NCBI RefSeq assembly: GCF_036588685.1
Contig: NC_086377.1
Coordinates: 72,732,283-72,796,282 of the forward strand
Direction of reading: 5' to 3'
DNA length: 64,000 nucleotides
From: Mytilus trossulus
Taxonomy: Eukaryota; Mollusca; Bivalvia; Mytilida; Mytilidae
A model generated the notes under the pieces. The model did no database searches, was not told where the DNA came from, and saw only the letters and a program-made list of their open reading frames with translations. The stretch's first letter is position 1, and the number at the start of each line of letters is the position of its first letter. The position numbers and the translations under genes are program-made. Positions 30,775 to 42,365 of this stretch are shown here, in pieces.

Positions 30775-31690
30775 ACAGAGTTATCTCTCTTTCTATGGCT
30801 GTGAAATATGGGGTATGTTAAATTTGACTCCAAAAAGAAGAGCCATGCATCTTTTTGAAATCTTCAAAGATTAGGAACCTGATAAATTAAATCTTAAATT
30901 TTGCAAATATGTACTTGGTGTCTCCAAAAATTGCTCAAATATTGGAGTTATATCAGAGCTAGGAAGATTTCCTTTATATATTAACATAGTAATTCCAATG
31001 CTTATGTATTGGCACCGCCTTGAAAACTCGCCCACTGATCTCTTAAGTGATGCTTATATTGAAAGCTCCTCTGATAATGCTGTGTCTAATCAATCGTGGT
31101 ATGCAAACATAAAGTTTTTTAGTGAAAAACTTGGTTTAAATTTAGCACTTTGTAAAAAACTCAGTAAAAATAAATTCAAAATTTTACTTAGAAAATGTAT
31201 CAAAACTGATTTTTTAACATATTGGAGCCATCAAAAAGACTTTATTAAAAAAGATGATCACAGTAAATTGAGCAACTACTTTAAATTTAAACATAATTTC
31301 ACTTTTGAAGAATACTTCAATATTAAAAACAGAGACAAGAGAGTCATACTAACTAGATTTAGAATAAGTAATCATTGTCTCCGCATAGAGAGAGGCCGTT
31401 ACGAACGAAAAATTGATGACCATGGAAAAAATATTACACTGCCAAGATCAGAGAGAACATGCCAGTTTTGTTCAATGAACTCGGTTGAAGACGAAGAACA
31501 TTTTTTATTTAAATGTACCCTTTATAATAAGGAAAGAAAAACCTTTCTGGATGAACTCTTTGCAAAATACCCATATCTATCCCAAATATCTGAAAGTAAT
31601 CTGCTTATTTGGTTTATGTCAAACGATAGCCTTCATTTTAACTCTAAATTATGTGAATTGCTATCCTCATTTTACACATTGAGAAACTAA
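30775..31690 (+). pseudogene. LINE ORF2 C-terminal fragment 2, with in-frame stop
   Basis: One frame from FYGCEIWG (the conserved YG-EIWG block after RT) through RFPLYINIVIPMLMYWHRLE, LTRFRISNHCLRIERGRY, to a C-x2-C-x10-H-x4-C motif (CQFCSMNSVEDEEHFLFKC). A TAG at 30872-30874 interrupts it, so the 230-codon ORF starting at 30998 is only the downstream part. No RT core: 5'-truncated LINE of jockey/CR1-like type. Confidence 0.75.
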
Positions 31691-32265
31691 GTATTTGCTT
31701 AACTGAAACTAATTAAACTTATTTCTAGTCTTCACCAGTTCATTGTAACATTATATAAATTGTTCTTTTCTGGGCAGTAAGAGTTATCCTTCGTTCCATA
31801 TATATACAATGTAGGCAACTGACTCTCCTCATAAAACAAATACTTTTGTATTGGTATTTTTATATGTATGCTATTTTTTTCATTTACATGTTGTACTGTT
31901 AAATCAATCATCCTTAATCAGAACGATAGTTGTATGTGTGAGTGTATGCAAGTGGGAGAGAAAGGCTTTTTATTTTTACTTTGTGTGATTAAATGCTTGT
32001 TATGAGCCCTATGATTAGGAAATAAAATATCTTTATCTTTATCTTATCTTATCTTATACTCATATACTAAAGCATACATAGCAAACACTACACCTCTTCC
32101 TTCTTTTTTTAGATTTGAAAACATCTTGACATTTTTGTTTTACAAATAAAAATTGAACTACCCTATTTCAATTTTGTTTAAACATAAAAATTCAAACAAA
32201 TAAACAACATTGTCAATAATATGTCAACAACAACAAAAACATTTGTTAAAAATACCTTTATAACA
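31691..32265. other. LINE 3' tail and AT-rich spacer
   Basis: AATAAA at about 32021-32026 followed by an (ATCTT)n microsatellite (32028-32058), the usual end of a CR1/jockey-like insertion. Then AT-rich sequence with no feature. Confidence 0.5.
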
Positions 32266-32303
32266 TAAATCATATAACTTAATTGTTCATAATGGTACAC
32301 ATA

Positions 32304-33057
32304 TTATTTCAAAACAAACTTTGACGGTAACCTTTTCACTCTGACTGGTCTATCTTTCATACTACAACTTTCATCTTGACTAGAACTTAAACATTTATTT
32401 TCATCAAAATTGCAAGATTCATTTAAATTCTCATAATCATCTTTGTGACTTGAAATAATTTCAGACTCTGTATTAACTACATTTTTGTTTGCATCAGATT
32501 GTGAGCAAGATAAATCATTATTCTCTCTCAAAAAATTTCTTCAAATGTGTCACATTTCTCCTGTATTGAACACCCTGGTCAGATTCAACCAATACACTAT
32601 TACCAATTTTCTCAACCACTTTAAAAGGGGATGGAACAAAAGGTGTAGACATTTTATTTCCATGGTCTTGTCTGACTAGAACTTGATCGTTGACACGAAT
32701 ATCACTCTCGCACGCACCACTACGCTTATCCGCATATAATTTTCCTTTTTTCTTTTGTTCGGCGTCTCGGTCGCGTACTTCAAAGTCATTAATATTATAA
32801 TCAATCAACTCATGTAACTTTGTTCTGATTTTTCGACCAAAAAGTAATTCGGACGGACTTACTCCTGTTGTAGAATGAGCAGTACTACGGTACATAATTA
32901 GAAATTTATTCAATTCTAATTTCCAGTCGCGACCTTCGGCTTGCGCAATTTTGACACGCTTCATTATCGAACGTTTTTGGCGCTCTACTTCGCCGTTAGC
33001 CTGTGGCCATAACGGAGTTGTTCTATGATGGACTATACCATGTTCGGACATAAAGTT
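32304..33057 (-). pseudogene. gypsy integrase end and C-terminal tail remnant
   Basis: Contains the third catalytic residue (PQANGEVERQKRSIMKR), PSELLFGRKIRTKL, a GPY-like region (PFKVVEKIG) and FERE before a stop at 32518-32520. The tail then continues in another frame (to 32304). The shift falls in a GAGAGAGA run at about 32521-32530, consistent with loss of one GA dinucleotide. It ends PVRVKRLPSKFVLK. Confidence 0.8.
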
Positions 33058-33291
33058 CTAAAAATGTTGACTCACAAACTGGGGTCCATTATCGGTGTGA
33101 ATTGATAACGGCAACCCATGAGTCAAGCAAAATTTTGAAATCAACGACGTAATATTTTCCGATGAAATATTCTTAGTAACAGAGACTTCAAAATAGCAGC
33201 TGTAATAATCAACTAATACAAACATATAATGATTGCTCGGTAACGGTCCTAATAGATCAGCAGTTAAGTGTTGCCATGGGGCAGAGGGCAA
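33058..33291 (-). pseudogene. gypsy integrase core remnant (first two catalytic Asp)
   Basis: In frame with both neighbours, bounded by TAG codons at 33292-33294 and 33058-33060. Contains LTADLLGPLPS (first D) and IHTDNGPQFVS (second D). Confidence 0.85.
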
Positions 33292-34289
33292 CTATGTACG
33301 CTTTAACGGTTCGGGTTTACTAGGTTGACTAACCAATTGACAACCGTAACAGCTTCGACAAAACTTCTCAATACTTTTGTCTATCCCTGGCCACCAGACC
33401 TTACTTCGTAAACGCGTTTTCATGACAACAATGCCAGGGTGACCTTCATGGGCAAGCTGAAGTACCTGTTCCCGTAAACTAATAGGTATCACGATACGAG
33501 TACCCCGAAGTACTAATTGACCAATAGCGCATAGTTCACGTCGAATCGGTAGATATTCTTTTAACTCGATACGGTGCCACTGACTGTGAAGAAGACATTC
33601 TCGGACAGCCTTTAATTCAGGATCATTCTCCGAAGCTCTGTCGATTTCTCGTGTTGTCATCGCAACCGGTGTTGATTCTTGAGCTACAAATTTAACGTAT
33701 TTCTCCGTTACATTTTCCCGATTGTCACGTGTTATTCCTTCTTTGATCAAACGTGATAGCGAGTCGGCTATATTTTTCGGTCCGGGAATATACCGTACAG
33801 TATATGTATATGGTTGCATACGGAGAACCCAGCGCTCAATTCGAGCACATACTTTCGACTTTGTAGAGTAAATACACTCAAGCGGTTTATGATCCGTTAA
33901 GAGCTCGAACTGGCTTCCATAGATATAAACATGAAACCTTTCACACGCCCATACCAAGGCTAGAGCCTCCTTTTCGGTCTGCGAATATCTGCGTTCCGTA
34001 TCGCTTAAACTCCTACTCGCGTAAGAAATAATGCGCATCTCACCGTTTTGTTCTTGTATGAGCACGGCTCCAAGTCCAACTGGACTAGCATCTGCGATTA
34101 CCTTAGTCAGTGCCGACTTGTCCTAATAACCTAAAGTTTCAGCATTGGCAAGAAGACGTTTTAGCTCATCGAACGACCTTTGTTCATCTTTACCCCATGT
34201 GCACGTTGCATCTTTACGAGTAAGTGCACGCAGCGGAGCTGAAATAGTAGCTAAGTCAGAAATAAATCTAGCACTATAATTAACAAGAC
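33292..34289 (-). pseudogene. gypsy connection, RNase H and integrase N-terminus remnant
   Basis: Continues in the frame restored after 34365. A TAG at 34123-34125 lies just before the RNase H start (DASPVGLGAVL). RNase H motifs: DASP, YSQTEKEALALVWACERF, TDHKPLE. Then the integrase HHCC finger (HEGHPGIVVMK...CRSCYGCQ). It ends at the TAG at 33292-33294. Confidence 0.85.
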
Positions 34290-34800
34290 CTAAGAAACTA
34301 CGAACTTCTGCTGAAGTTCTTGGCTCACGTGCTTCAACGACAGCTTTGACTTTGACATCTGCTGGCCCAAACCCCGACCAGACAAAACATGACCCATGAA
34401 CACTATTTTGGACATATTAAATTCACACTTATCATTGTTTAAAGTAATACCTTTGTCTCGCAGTATCCTAACAACATTTTCAAGACATTTATCATGTTCA
34501 ACCTGGTTACTAGCATGTACAATAATATCATCCATAATGTTATGAACACCCTCACAACCCTGAAGGACTTGTTGCATGATATTTTGATATAATTCAGGGG
34601 CACAACTAATACCAAACATAAGGCGCTTATACCTAAACAACCCTTTATGAGTTACAAAAGTAGTTATTTCCCTAGACTCTGGTTTTAACTCAATTTGGTG
34701 ATAGGCCCAAGTAACATCAAGCTTACTAAACACTTTACTAGAGTTCTGACTTCATATCTTGCAATAGTTCATCTATTGTTGGAATCGGATGTCGTAAACA
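34290..34800 (-). pseudogene. gypsy RT remnant
   Basis: RT blocks: HPIPTIDELLQDM (upstream, separated by a frameshift at about 34737-34755), FSKLDVTWAYHQIEL, RYKRLMFGISCAPELYQNIM, then NIMDDIIVHASN where YxDD is usual; an xDD without Tyr is normal in this gypsy group, so I do not read it as damage. Around 34364-34367 one base is missing relative to the continuing RT frame, which otherwise reads on (the EVRSFLGLVNYSARFI region) to 34126. Confidence 0.8.
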
Positions 34801-34853
34801 TAAATCATATAACTTGTAATTGTTCATAATGGTACACATATTATTTCAAAACA

Positions 34854-35025
34854 AAATTTGAAGAATAATATAGCCTTCTTAGTGGGTTTATATGAACATT
34901 AAGATTGATTTAAACATGTTTTATAGGCCATTTCTATGATTGACAGTCCGTATTTTCCTATCCGTACCGTTCATAGGTCCATAAATTATTGTAATGTTTA
35001 TCAACAAAGATTTTGCGCTCGATCT
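34854..35025. other. Spacer
   Basis: AT-rich; no feature recognised. Confidence 0.3.
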
Positions 35026-35431
35026 TTTCAATAGACCACTTTCGAGTTCATCCGTCACCGGCAAAAACTCGTCAATTATACACGCCTTTATGAGGTCATT
35101 CACCAGATAGAGGGACTCGCCTGTATCCCTGCACTATTTACGTTCATCAAGCGTCTTAGTGATCGTCTTTCTGCAGGATAAACTAGAAATAATGGTTGCT
35201 CTGTAGGTACTTACTGACATTTCCCTAATGACAGCAGTGTTGATTGTCAATTTTGAGAATTCAATTTGCCGAATAATTCGTACAATATAGAATTATAGTT
35301 TTCCAACCACTCGCTCAACATTGGAAGGAAGTGACGACGTCCCTAAACGCACAAATGACGATGATAAAGGCGCGTATAATTGACGAGTTTTTTCCGGTGA
35401 CGGATGAACTCGAAAGTGGTCTATTCAATTT
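35026..35431. mobile_element. Inverted-repeat element with ~72-bp arms
   Basis: Left arm 35026-35097 and right arm 35357-35431 are reverse complements over about 72 bp with few differences (core GTATAATTGACGAGTTTTT, GACGGATGAACTCGAAAGTG). Spacer about 260 bp. No target duplication recognised. Confidence 0.75.
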
Positions 35432-36191
35432 TATGGAAAAACGAGCAGGAAGGCATATGATTTTTTTTTGGACCGCTTGATAGATATAAACCTATGGATT
35501 CAGGAAAGGTGTCACTGTAATTCATTGAAATTTTCCTTCAGACCAAATTTTAGACACTTTTGTGACATGTTCACCCCCCTTTTATGCTATATTTTGTATC
35601 TAAGAAATGCAGATTGTTGCCATGGTTACACCAAAAAGGGATTATATTTCACCCTTATGACCATTAGAAATCAAATCTATGGAAGATTTTCTTTCTACAA
35701 GTATATACATGCATAACACACATATAAAGCCTTCTTTGTTCTTCAGGAGGGGAAAGAGGGTGTTTAAAAATTATGAGTGTCAATTTTAAGTTTTTTTTCC
35801 TAACTGTGTATTGCTACCATTAGCTTAAGATATGGGATGATGCAAATGCGTATTCTTTTCCTGAGTATCAGTGAGATGCTTTCTATTAACTATTTCGTGC
35901 GCTAAGATACTACTTGCATGCAATACTATTAAATTCACTTGTGAAAGCTTATTTTCGTTTTTGTTATCTAAATTCAGGACACGGCAGAAAGAGCTTCACA
36001 TTTGACTTTCAAGCACGGTCATCATTTCTAACGGTATTCTGACCTCGATTTGTTTCTCTTTTGTTTCTTTTTTGAGTCACTGTCCTATTATAAACTTTGA
36101 CCTTTTCGAAAAGCTAAGGATTGTCTACCCAAGGAATACTTAGAAGATTCCTTAACTTTGTAATGTATTTAGCCTTTTAACGTTTTCATTC
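35432..36191. other. Unassigned sequence
   Basis: No gene; the 82-codon frame 35468-35716 has no motif. Confidence 0.35.
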
Positions 36192-36245
36192 GAGCGTCAC
36201 TGATGATGTTTTTTTTTAATCTACTGATCTCGTGTCTGGCGTACA
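36192..36245 (+). ncRNA. Hammerhead ribozyme-like relic 3
   Basis: Stem I is intact (GCGTCA 36194-36199 with TGGCGT 36237-36242), CTGATGA is intact (36200-36206) and GTC precedes the 3' stem I strand, but stem II and the GAAA box are replaced by a T-run and CTACTGATCTC. Certainly inactive; recognised by its ends. Confidence 0.6.
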
Positions 36246-36605
36246 TCATTTCAATTCTGGTATCTATTTATATCTACATACCTTTTTATATAAAGTGGTT
36301 ATTTTTGAAAGTGTGTACAGGTATTCATAAACTTCTGAATTAAGAAATTCTTCGGCAAAACTAAGTTTCCCTGTAAAATGTTGGAATTGATTTCAGTAAA
36401 ATCAGCAATCCTTAAAATTTGCGATGTTTTATTGGACTAAAATAAGTTTCTTCATAAGAGGTCCCAATCAATTGCATGCCACAGGTTTCACCGCATACAA
36501 CATCTACCATGAGTAAAGACAGCTTCAAATACGAGTTGAGAATATAAAGGCATTCATGTAGGAAACAAAATATAAAGATATGATAGTTAAAAATAAAGGC
36601 AGGGG
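36246..36605. other. Unassigned sequence
   Basis: Contains a CTGGTATCTATTTATA segment related to what follows the other hammerhead-like copies; nothing else recognised. Confidence 0.35.
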
Positions 36606-37618
36606 CTATTCGTCCGGCTAGCCGGACAAATAGTCAAAAATGTCTATTCATCTGGCAAGCCGGACATATAGCATTTTAACGTTTTTTCGCTATTTGTCAG
36701 GCCAAAAATATAATGATGAAGATATAACATCGTGTTTTGAAGGAGATAAATAGAGCATGAGTAGTTGTAAAATATATTGTCTAACTTCGTTTTATTATAA
36801 AAATATAAACTATACATTTGATTCAGATTTGTTTTATTCTAAAGGAATTTGGGGATGGGAGCAAACATGATTCTCTCTTTTGTTGTTCTGCCTATGAATT
36901 TCATGTAAGGTAAATAGTCGGGCCTATTAATGATTATTGGCTTCATTAGATATCTGTGATTCGAAAAGATCCTGAATTTATTGTTTCTGTGAAGTTTGGT
37001 TAAAGTAAGGTCCTCAAATGATATATGCACAATTCTTTATTTAAATTGTTCGGCGATTTTTAATTCATAGGAAATTAGAGAAAAGGGTAGACACGTGTAC
37101 TCTTTCCCCAAAAGTAGGATTGTGTATTCGATAGATTTTTTTTAGAAAAAAAATGTATATTAGATACAACAGAAAAAAGGGGGAATACCCCAACCCTGGT
37201 GTCATATTGAAATCCCAATCCAGGCATATCCGCAGTGCATGTTCATAGATCTCCGTTGTAGTATAACTTAAAAATAATGCATCCAAGCAAATTTGATATA
37301 GTATTTTTTCCGAATGCGTTTTGCCTCCATATGAAATGGGGGTAAATCATCAATTTCACTTTAATTTCAGGCTTATTCCTCACAGTTAACATGTATACTC
37401 TTTTGTTCTGAAATAGAAATTTGTTTAAAGCAATCACATTCTTTCTTGTTTTCTTTATAACATCTTTAATTATAAATCACGATCTCCGAGTCCCAAAACG
37501 TCCATTTTATACGCGCGTTTGTTATCCGACACCTCATCCGGGACACTTTCCGCGTCACATGACACTTTTGTTGATATTGAAGATTTGCGCATCCGCAGAA
37601 GGATGGCCGGACGAATAG
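36606..37618. mobile_element. Candidate 1.0-kb element bounded by 13-bp inverted repeats
   Basis: CTATTCGTCCGGC (36606-36618) and GCCGGACGAATAG (37606-37618). The left end continues into the 16-bp palindrome GTCCGGCTAGCCGGAC (36612-36627). No clear target duplication, so tentative. Several minus frames of 60-104 codons inside show no motif. Confidence 0.4.
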
Positions 37619-38660
37619 ATATTTTAAACTACGAATAGACACTCCGTAAAATAAATGCATCCATAATTCCACATTATAAAGCAAATAGAGTAGGTTTGTG
37701 CAATTTGCATAAGTCATCCGGTTAGTAGAAATTAAGATTTGCCAAAGGGTTATAATCGGAAAAATTATGTACATTCCCAAGTAATAAATAAAATAGTCGA
37801 GCTTTAAAATAACTATTCAAATAGAAGCTGTAAATATATACTTTCAACTGGCTTCTTATATTCACAGTCAATTATTTCAATTCAAAAGCAAACACAAATT
37901 CAGCAACAATCTTTTGGTGACCCGGCAGTCAGCGGTCTTAGGTTCATGTATTGCTTTTCTTTTTTTAAAGAAAGCAACTTGTTTTTATATATAGATATAA
38001 GATTGTGTTCAGATCAAGTAACAAGAAAATAACTGAAAATTATCGAAGCCTTAACCGGGAGATAATTGATCATAATTTCTTAGCAAACAGAGGATTTGAC
38101 GTATCATGCGGAAGTGAAAATTTCTGCATTTACCACACAGGGCTGAGGCACTCGTCTCCCAACAAGAAGAGTGAACATGACTGCATTCATGTGTTCGCAT
38201 ACACGTTGAACTTGTAAAAAACAAATATACTATTCTACAAAAAAACCTTGCCAATTGACTTTCTGAACTGAACTACATGTGTCACAAAGTTGACGAAGGA
38301 AAATGTGACTCTTTGTACTGAATTACATGCATGTGTGATAGATCCGTGTTTTATTCGCTTGGCTTCATAATAATTAATAACTATATACATGTATCTGATC
38401 TAATTTTCTATTCTATAAACTACATCTATACATTTACGCTACAAATCTACAACTTTCAGTTTATGGCTTCACGTGCTGTTCTCATCTCAGGCTTAAGTCA
38501 TGAATATTTATTAGCTATGTAGGCGAAAGGCCATGATTTGTATAGTCTATAGTCACTATACAAATCCTTGGTAGGCGTGTCAAAATCGTATCATACGCGA
38601 TAATGACCAGCCAGTGCACACTGTAATGATTTCATTAACCAGTATCAAACAGATAGATAT
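37619..38660. other. Unassigned sequence
   Basis: No gene or repeat recognised on either strand. Confidence 0.35.
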
Positions 38661-38776
38661 GAGGTGAATCAGTTTGTAGGCACGACACCCCTCCCCAATT
38701 CCAGACCCTCACTGAGGTGAATCAGTTTGTAGATACGACACCCCTCCCCCCAATTCCAGACCCTCACTGAGGTGAC
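38661..38776. repeat. Tandem duplication of ~57 bp
   Basis: GAGGTGAATCAGTTTGTAG ... GACACCCCTCCCC ... AATTCCAGACCCTCACT is present twice in a row. Confidence 0.85.
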
Positions 38777-40469
38777 AAAGGAAAAGATCCTCCTGTTGGG
38801 GTAATAGTAGCATTCAGTCAATTTATTCATTGGCAAATTTATGTGAATCAATTTGCTCCATTTGACCATTTTTTTTATAGACACTGGCATTCATGATTAA
38901 ACAACGAAAGTTGGTCAAAATCATTTTAAGACAACTCGGACCAGTTTTTAAGACAATTAAATAAAAAAAATGTTCGGACGTTTTTATACTAAAAATCTAT
39001 ATATACCGTGAAAAATTATTTATTATTTATTTGGCGATCAAACGGGAGGCCGCGTCTTGCATCCTCTACGCCCCCTTTTTTCCCTTAGAATCAACCACTG
39101 AGAAGCGTTCTTAAATGGGCCCAATTAGTGTTTCACATTGTTCCGAGGTGTCTTTGAAATTGTTTAGAATCGACCTTAAATGGGCCCAATCAGTTTTTCA
39201 AACTGGTCAGATCTTTCAATCTAATCCGAGTTTCTTTAAAACTGGTCCGAGTTTTCCTGGTCCGACTTGTCCCAATCCCGTCATTCAGTGTCTCGTTTTG
39301 GTTTTGACAAAGCTTCCTGTTCTACAAACAATTCTTTTTAACCAAGAAGACGTCATTTCAATGACTTTAAAGGGTAAGTTTTAAATATTTCTGTTAAATT
39401 TGACTAACGTAAAGAAATTACATAGGCTCTACTCATTTTATCTCATTTTAAAAATATTATTTACATTTTGAACACAGCAAAAGGTCGATGGACACATTTC
39501 CGGGTTTCCATATCTCTTCTTTGCATTTGGACGAAACTTTCTAAATGATGACTGAGAAGAAATTTTCAATTGAACATTTAACTGAGTATTTTTATTTTCT
39601 TCAAGGTTAAAGTATTTATGAAACCAAATTTGAAAGTTAAAAGACAGTAAAACTTGGTGCGTTGCATTTGAACTGTTGAAGAGTTTTTAGCCACCAGGCG
39701 GCGCTGATGTTTGTCACTTTAGGGCATTTAATAGTGTCGGTTTTGATAGATTTTGTCCTAACCGATTCCTCGTTATAACCTTAGAGGTATTTTGCCAAGG
39801 CTTTTGTGGGGCATCCGGGGTGACCCTCTCCCATTCAAAACACACAGATATTAAAAAAGGATATTTGATACATAAAAAAATATACTTTGAGGACTGAGCG
39901 AATCAGGTGAGTGTGTGAGTTCGTATGTTTTATTTGATTGCATTGTATTTATGTTTTGGGAAGGTTAACTTTCTGGTAATAAGACCCGTCACGGCCTGGC
40001 TGGGGGATTGGGTAGGCAAATGCTCACATTAATCTGTACCGATACAGGCTCCAAATGTCCTCCTTTATACGCCATAACTATGGTGGTGCTCCTATTTAAA
40101 AGAGGCTCATACGGAGACAAGAAGAAGACAAGTATTTTTTTTTTACAAAAGCTTGTCGTGAACCTTTCATTTAGACTTTTATATATGCATTTAGAATCAA
40201 AATTGTGCATACAATATAAACAGGTCAGTACTTGCCATTAATTGGTGGATTGTAACTCAATTCAGGTATACTTCTCTTCTACTATGGAAATTATGACCCC
40301 CTTCAACACGTTGAATTTTAGGTCACTTGTACTGTGCATTGCTTTGTGAAGACATATATACAGTGAAATATACAAATTTGTGATAATAAACAAAACAAAC
40401 ATTTTTTACATAGTGGTAGTGCATATTTTTAATTTATTATTTTTAAAATATTAAGATAAAACTATTTAG
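38777..40469. other. Unassigned sequence with a CTCF-like site
   Basis: TTAAATGGGCCCAATYAG occurs twice (about 39112 and 39177). No coding support for the 73- to 89-codon frames. The CTCF-like site is listed separately. Confidence 0.4.
39691..39705 (+). promoter_or_regulatory. CTCF-like motif
   Basis: CCACCAGGCGGCGCT differs at one of 15 positions from the vertebrate-style consensus CCACCAGGGGGCGCT. CTCF is conserved in bilaterians. A single motif in sequence is weak evidence. Confidence 0.3.
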
Positions 40470-41655
40470 GCCTAAAAAAAATAATGTTGTGTTTCCGATC
40501 ACCCCCTTGAAATTTTTAAGGGACGGTAGGTAGGGATTTTTTTTATTTTTTTTAATATTATGCTTCATTGCTGTCTCGGTTTTGTTTAAAGGCATGGGCA
40601 CTTTGTTCATTGCTTAAGACCATTTGACAATTTTCTAGATTATTGTGTGAGTTTTTATCAGCAATATTCATTCATTTTCTTTTGTATTTTATATATTATA
40701 TGATAACTTGTATAGTAGTTTACCCCCTTTTAAAATACCCCTGAAATAAAAACTAAGTCCAAACCTAAAAAAAATTGGACAGCTCTTCCCCTTTGAAATA
40801 AGCTTTTTAAACCCAATTCCCCTATTTCAGGACCAAAAATTTTGGATTGTCAGATTTGTAACATTTGGGGTTAACTTTAAAAAACAATAACTCCTACTCA
40901 TTATTGATCATGACATGACCAATGTGAACTCTAGAAATTGGACTTGGTGTGATCTGTATTAATGTTAGATATTGAAGGGCATTTATATATGGTTAAAGAT
41001 TTTTATAAATGAATCATTTATTTTTGGATATTTTATGAAAAGAGTATTTACACTTAATTATTATATTTTCTCACTTTCAACACTTGTGTCCAGCAAATAA
41101 CCTGAACAGGGCCCCATTACTGGTTTGCATATATATACGAAACTAACGACGTTTTACTTCACTGTCAAACTGCATAACAAAGGCAATTCATTACATATCT
41201 ACTGTTAAAATAATTATAAACTGTGAAGTATTGTTAAAAGCTTATTTTAATCAAAGCATAGCAATGTACAGTGTACATATTATGTCATAGAAACAAATCT
41301 ATTTTTAGAACAGTTTATTTTCGTATCCCAGGTAAAGGAAAGTAACTAGAAAACAAAATGTGTTTATAATCTTTATTAAAATTAACAAAATAAAATAACA
41401 CATGACACTAGACAAATAATTTTTATTAAAATAAATCAACATTCAGTATGTTGTATGTGGATTACAGACGTTAATTGTTTTCTTTTGGGGCGATAAAAAG
41501 ATCGAGGGACTTAGATTTTTTTATTTTCTTTCTGAAAAAACGGTCGGTAGGTATAAATTTATTTTTTTCCCACATCAGCTTTAAAAACTTTTGAGTCGGG
41601 GGTCTGAAGGACGGTCGGTCGGGTGACCGGAAATACAAATTTTTTTTTTTAGGCC
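40470..41655. mobile_element. TIR element with TTA target duplication, 1186 bp
   Basis: Ends GGCCTAAAAAAAATAATGTT and, inverted on the right, GGCCTAAAAAAAAAAAATTT, followed inward by related TTTCCGATCACCC / TTTCCGGTCACCC blocks. TTA flanks both ends (40467-40469, 41656-41658). GG-starting TIRs with a 3-bp TWA duplication match the PIF/Harbinger superfamily. No transposase ORF: non-autonomous. It sits 15 bp beyond the end of a LINE ORF. Confidence 0.65.
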
Positions 41656-41670
41656 TTACACATGATGAAT

Positions 41671-42105
41671 TTATGGGCTGTAGGTGTAGTTTGAGACGGC
41701 TACTTTGAACGACTCTATAGAGTCGCTCATAACAATACTCAGGGGAAGGCTGTTCCAGATTTTAATTGTGCGTTGGAAAAATGATTGTTGTCTTATTTGT
41801 GTTCTGCAGGATGGAATTTGGTATGAGAGTGTGTGCATGTTCCTGGACTGTCTGAGCGGTTGAATTAATCTGTCTGTTTTTGTGATTGCAATGAGATGAT
41901 ATGTAATTTTATAGAACATGACCAGGCGTGCATCTGTTTTTCTGTTAGCAAAGTCTCTCCATTTCAAATGATCTAGCATGTCACTAACGCTTGAGGTGTT
42001 TCTGTGTCGGTTAGTGACATATCTAGCAGCCCTTCTTTGTACCTTTTCTATTTTGTTAATATCCTCAGTAAAGTAAGGGTCCCAAACTGAACAGTCAAGG
42101 GTCTA
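41671..42105 (-). pseudogene. LINE ORF2 C-terminal fragment 3
   Basis: Minus frame from about 42102 (VWDPYFTEDINKIEKVQRRA, with the typical WDPY and QRRAAR blocks) through LKWRDFANRKTDARLVMFYK to FFQRTIKIWNSLP and FK near the end, stop at 41671-41673. This is the usual C-terminus of jockey/CR1-type ORF2, different from the zinc-motif type at 20260 and 30775. 5'-truncated. Confidence 0.75.
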
Positions 42106-42112
42106 ACTTAAA

Positions 42113-42365
42113 TAAGTTATTAGAGAAAAATAAAAGACATGTTGTTATTGTGGGCTAAAATATCAAAAAACTGTAATATCATATGTATGTTACATGTTTC
42201 AAAGGGAAAATATACAACCTTTATTTTGTTAAATTTTTCACTATTTCTATTGATATTATAATTTTCTTTATGTATACTAATCTTTGCCAAGATATAATGA
42301 CTCATAGTTTACCTATCATGCATAGCACACCTATGTTATTAATGTATATATTAATGTTAAGATAA
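42113..42365 (+). repeat. Dispersed repeat family G, copy 1
   Basis: Collinear with 49648-49905 (AGTTATTA...GAAAAATAA, ATATGTATGTTACATGTTTC, TTCTATTGATATTA, TCATGCATAG). 60-codon frames on both strands are by-products. Confidence 0.75.

Larger units (their letters stand above)
32266..34853 (-). mobile_element. Degraded second Ty3/gypsy element, internal part only
   Basis: On the minus strand: RT, RNase H, integrase and a C-terminal tail in order, without LTRs recognised. A 57-bp sequence, CATAAATCATATAACTT...TTCAAAACAAA, is present at both ends (32266-32321 and 34796-34853); at 32304-32321 it includes the end of the tail ORF. So the left part of the element has been replaced by, or fused to, a second copy of its own 3' end. 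Resembles the K02A2.6-like gypsy group by sequence type. Confidence 0.8.

Noticed and set aside
34290-34733. Loss of the RT catalytic Tyr as a disabling mutation
   Set aside because: xDD without Tyr is usual in this gypsy group as I know it; frameshifts, not this residue, mark the decay.
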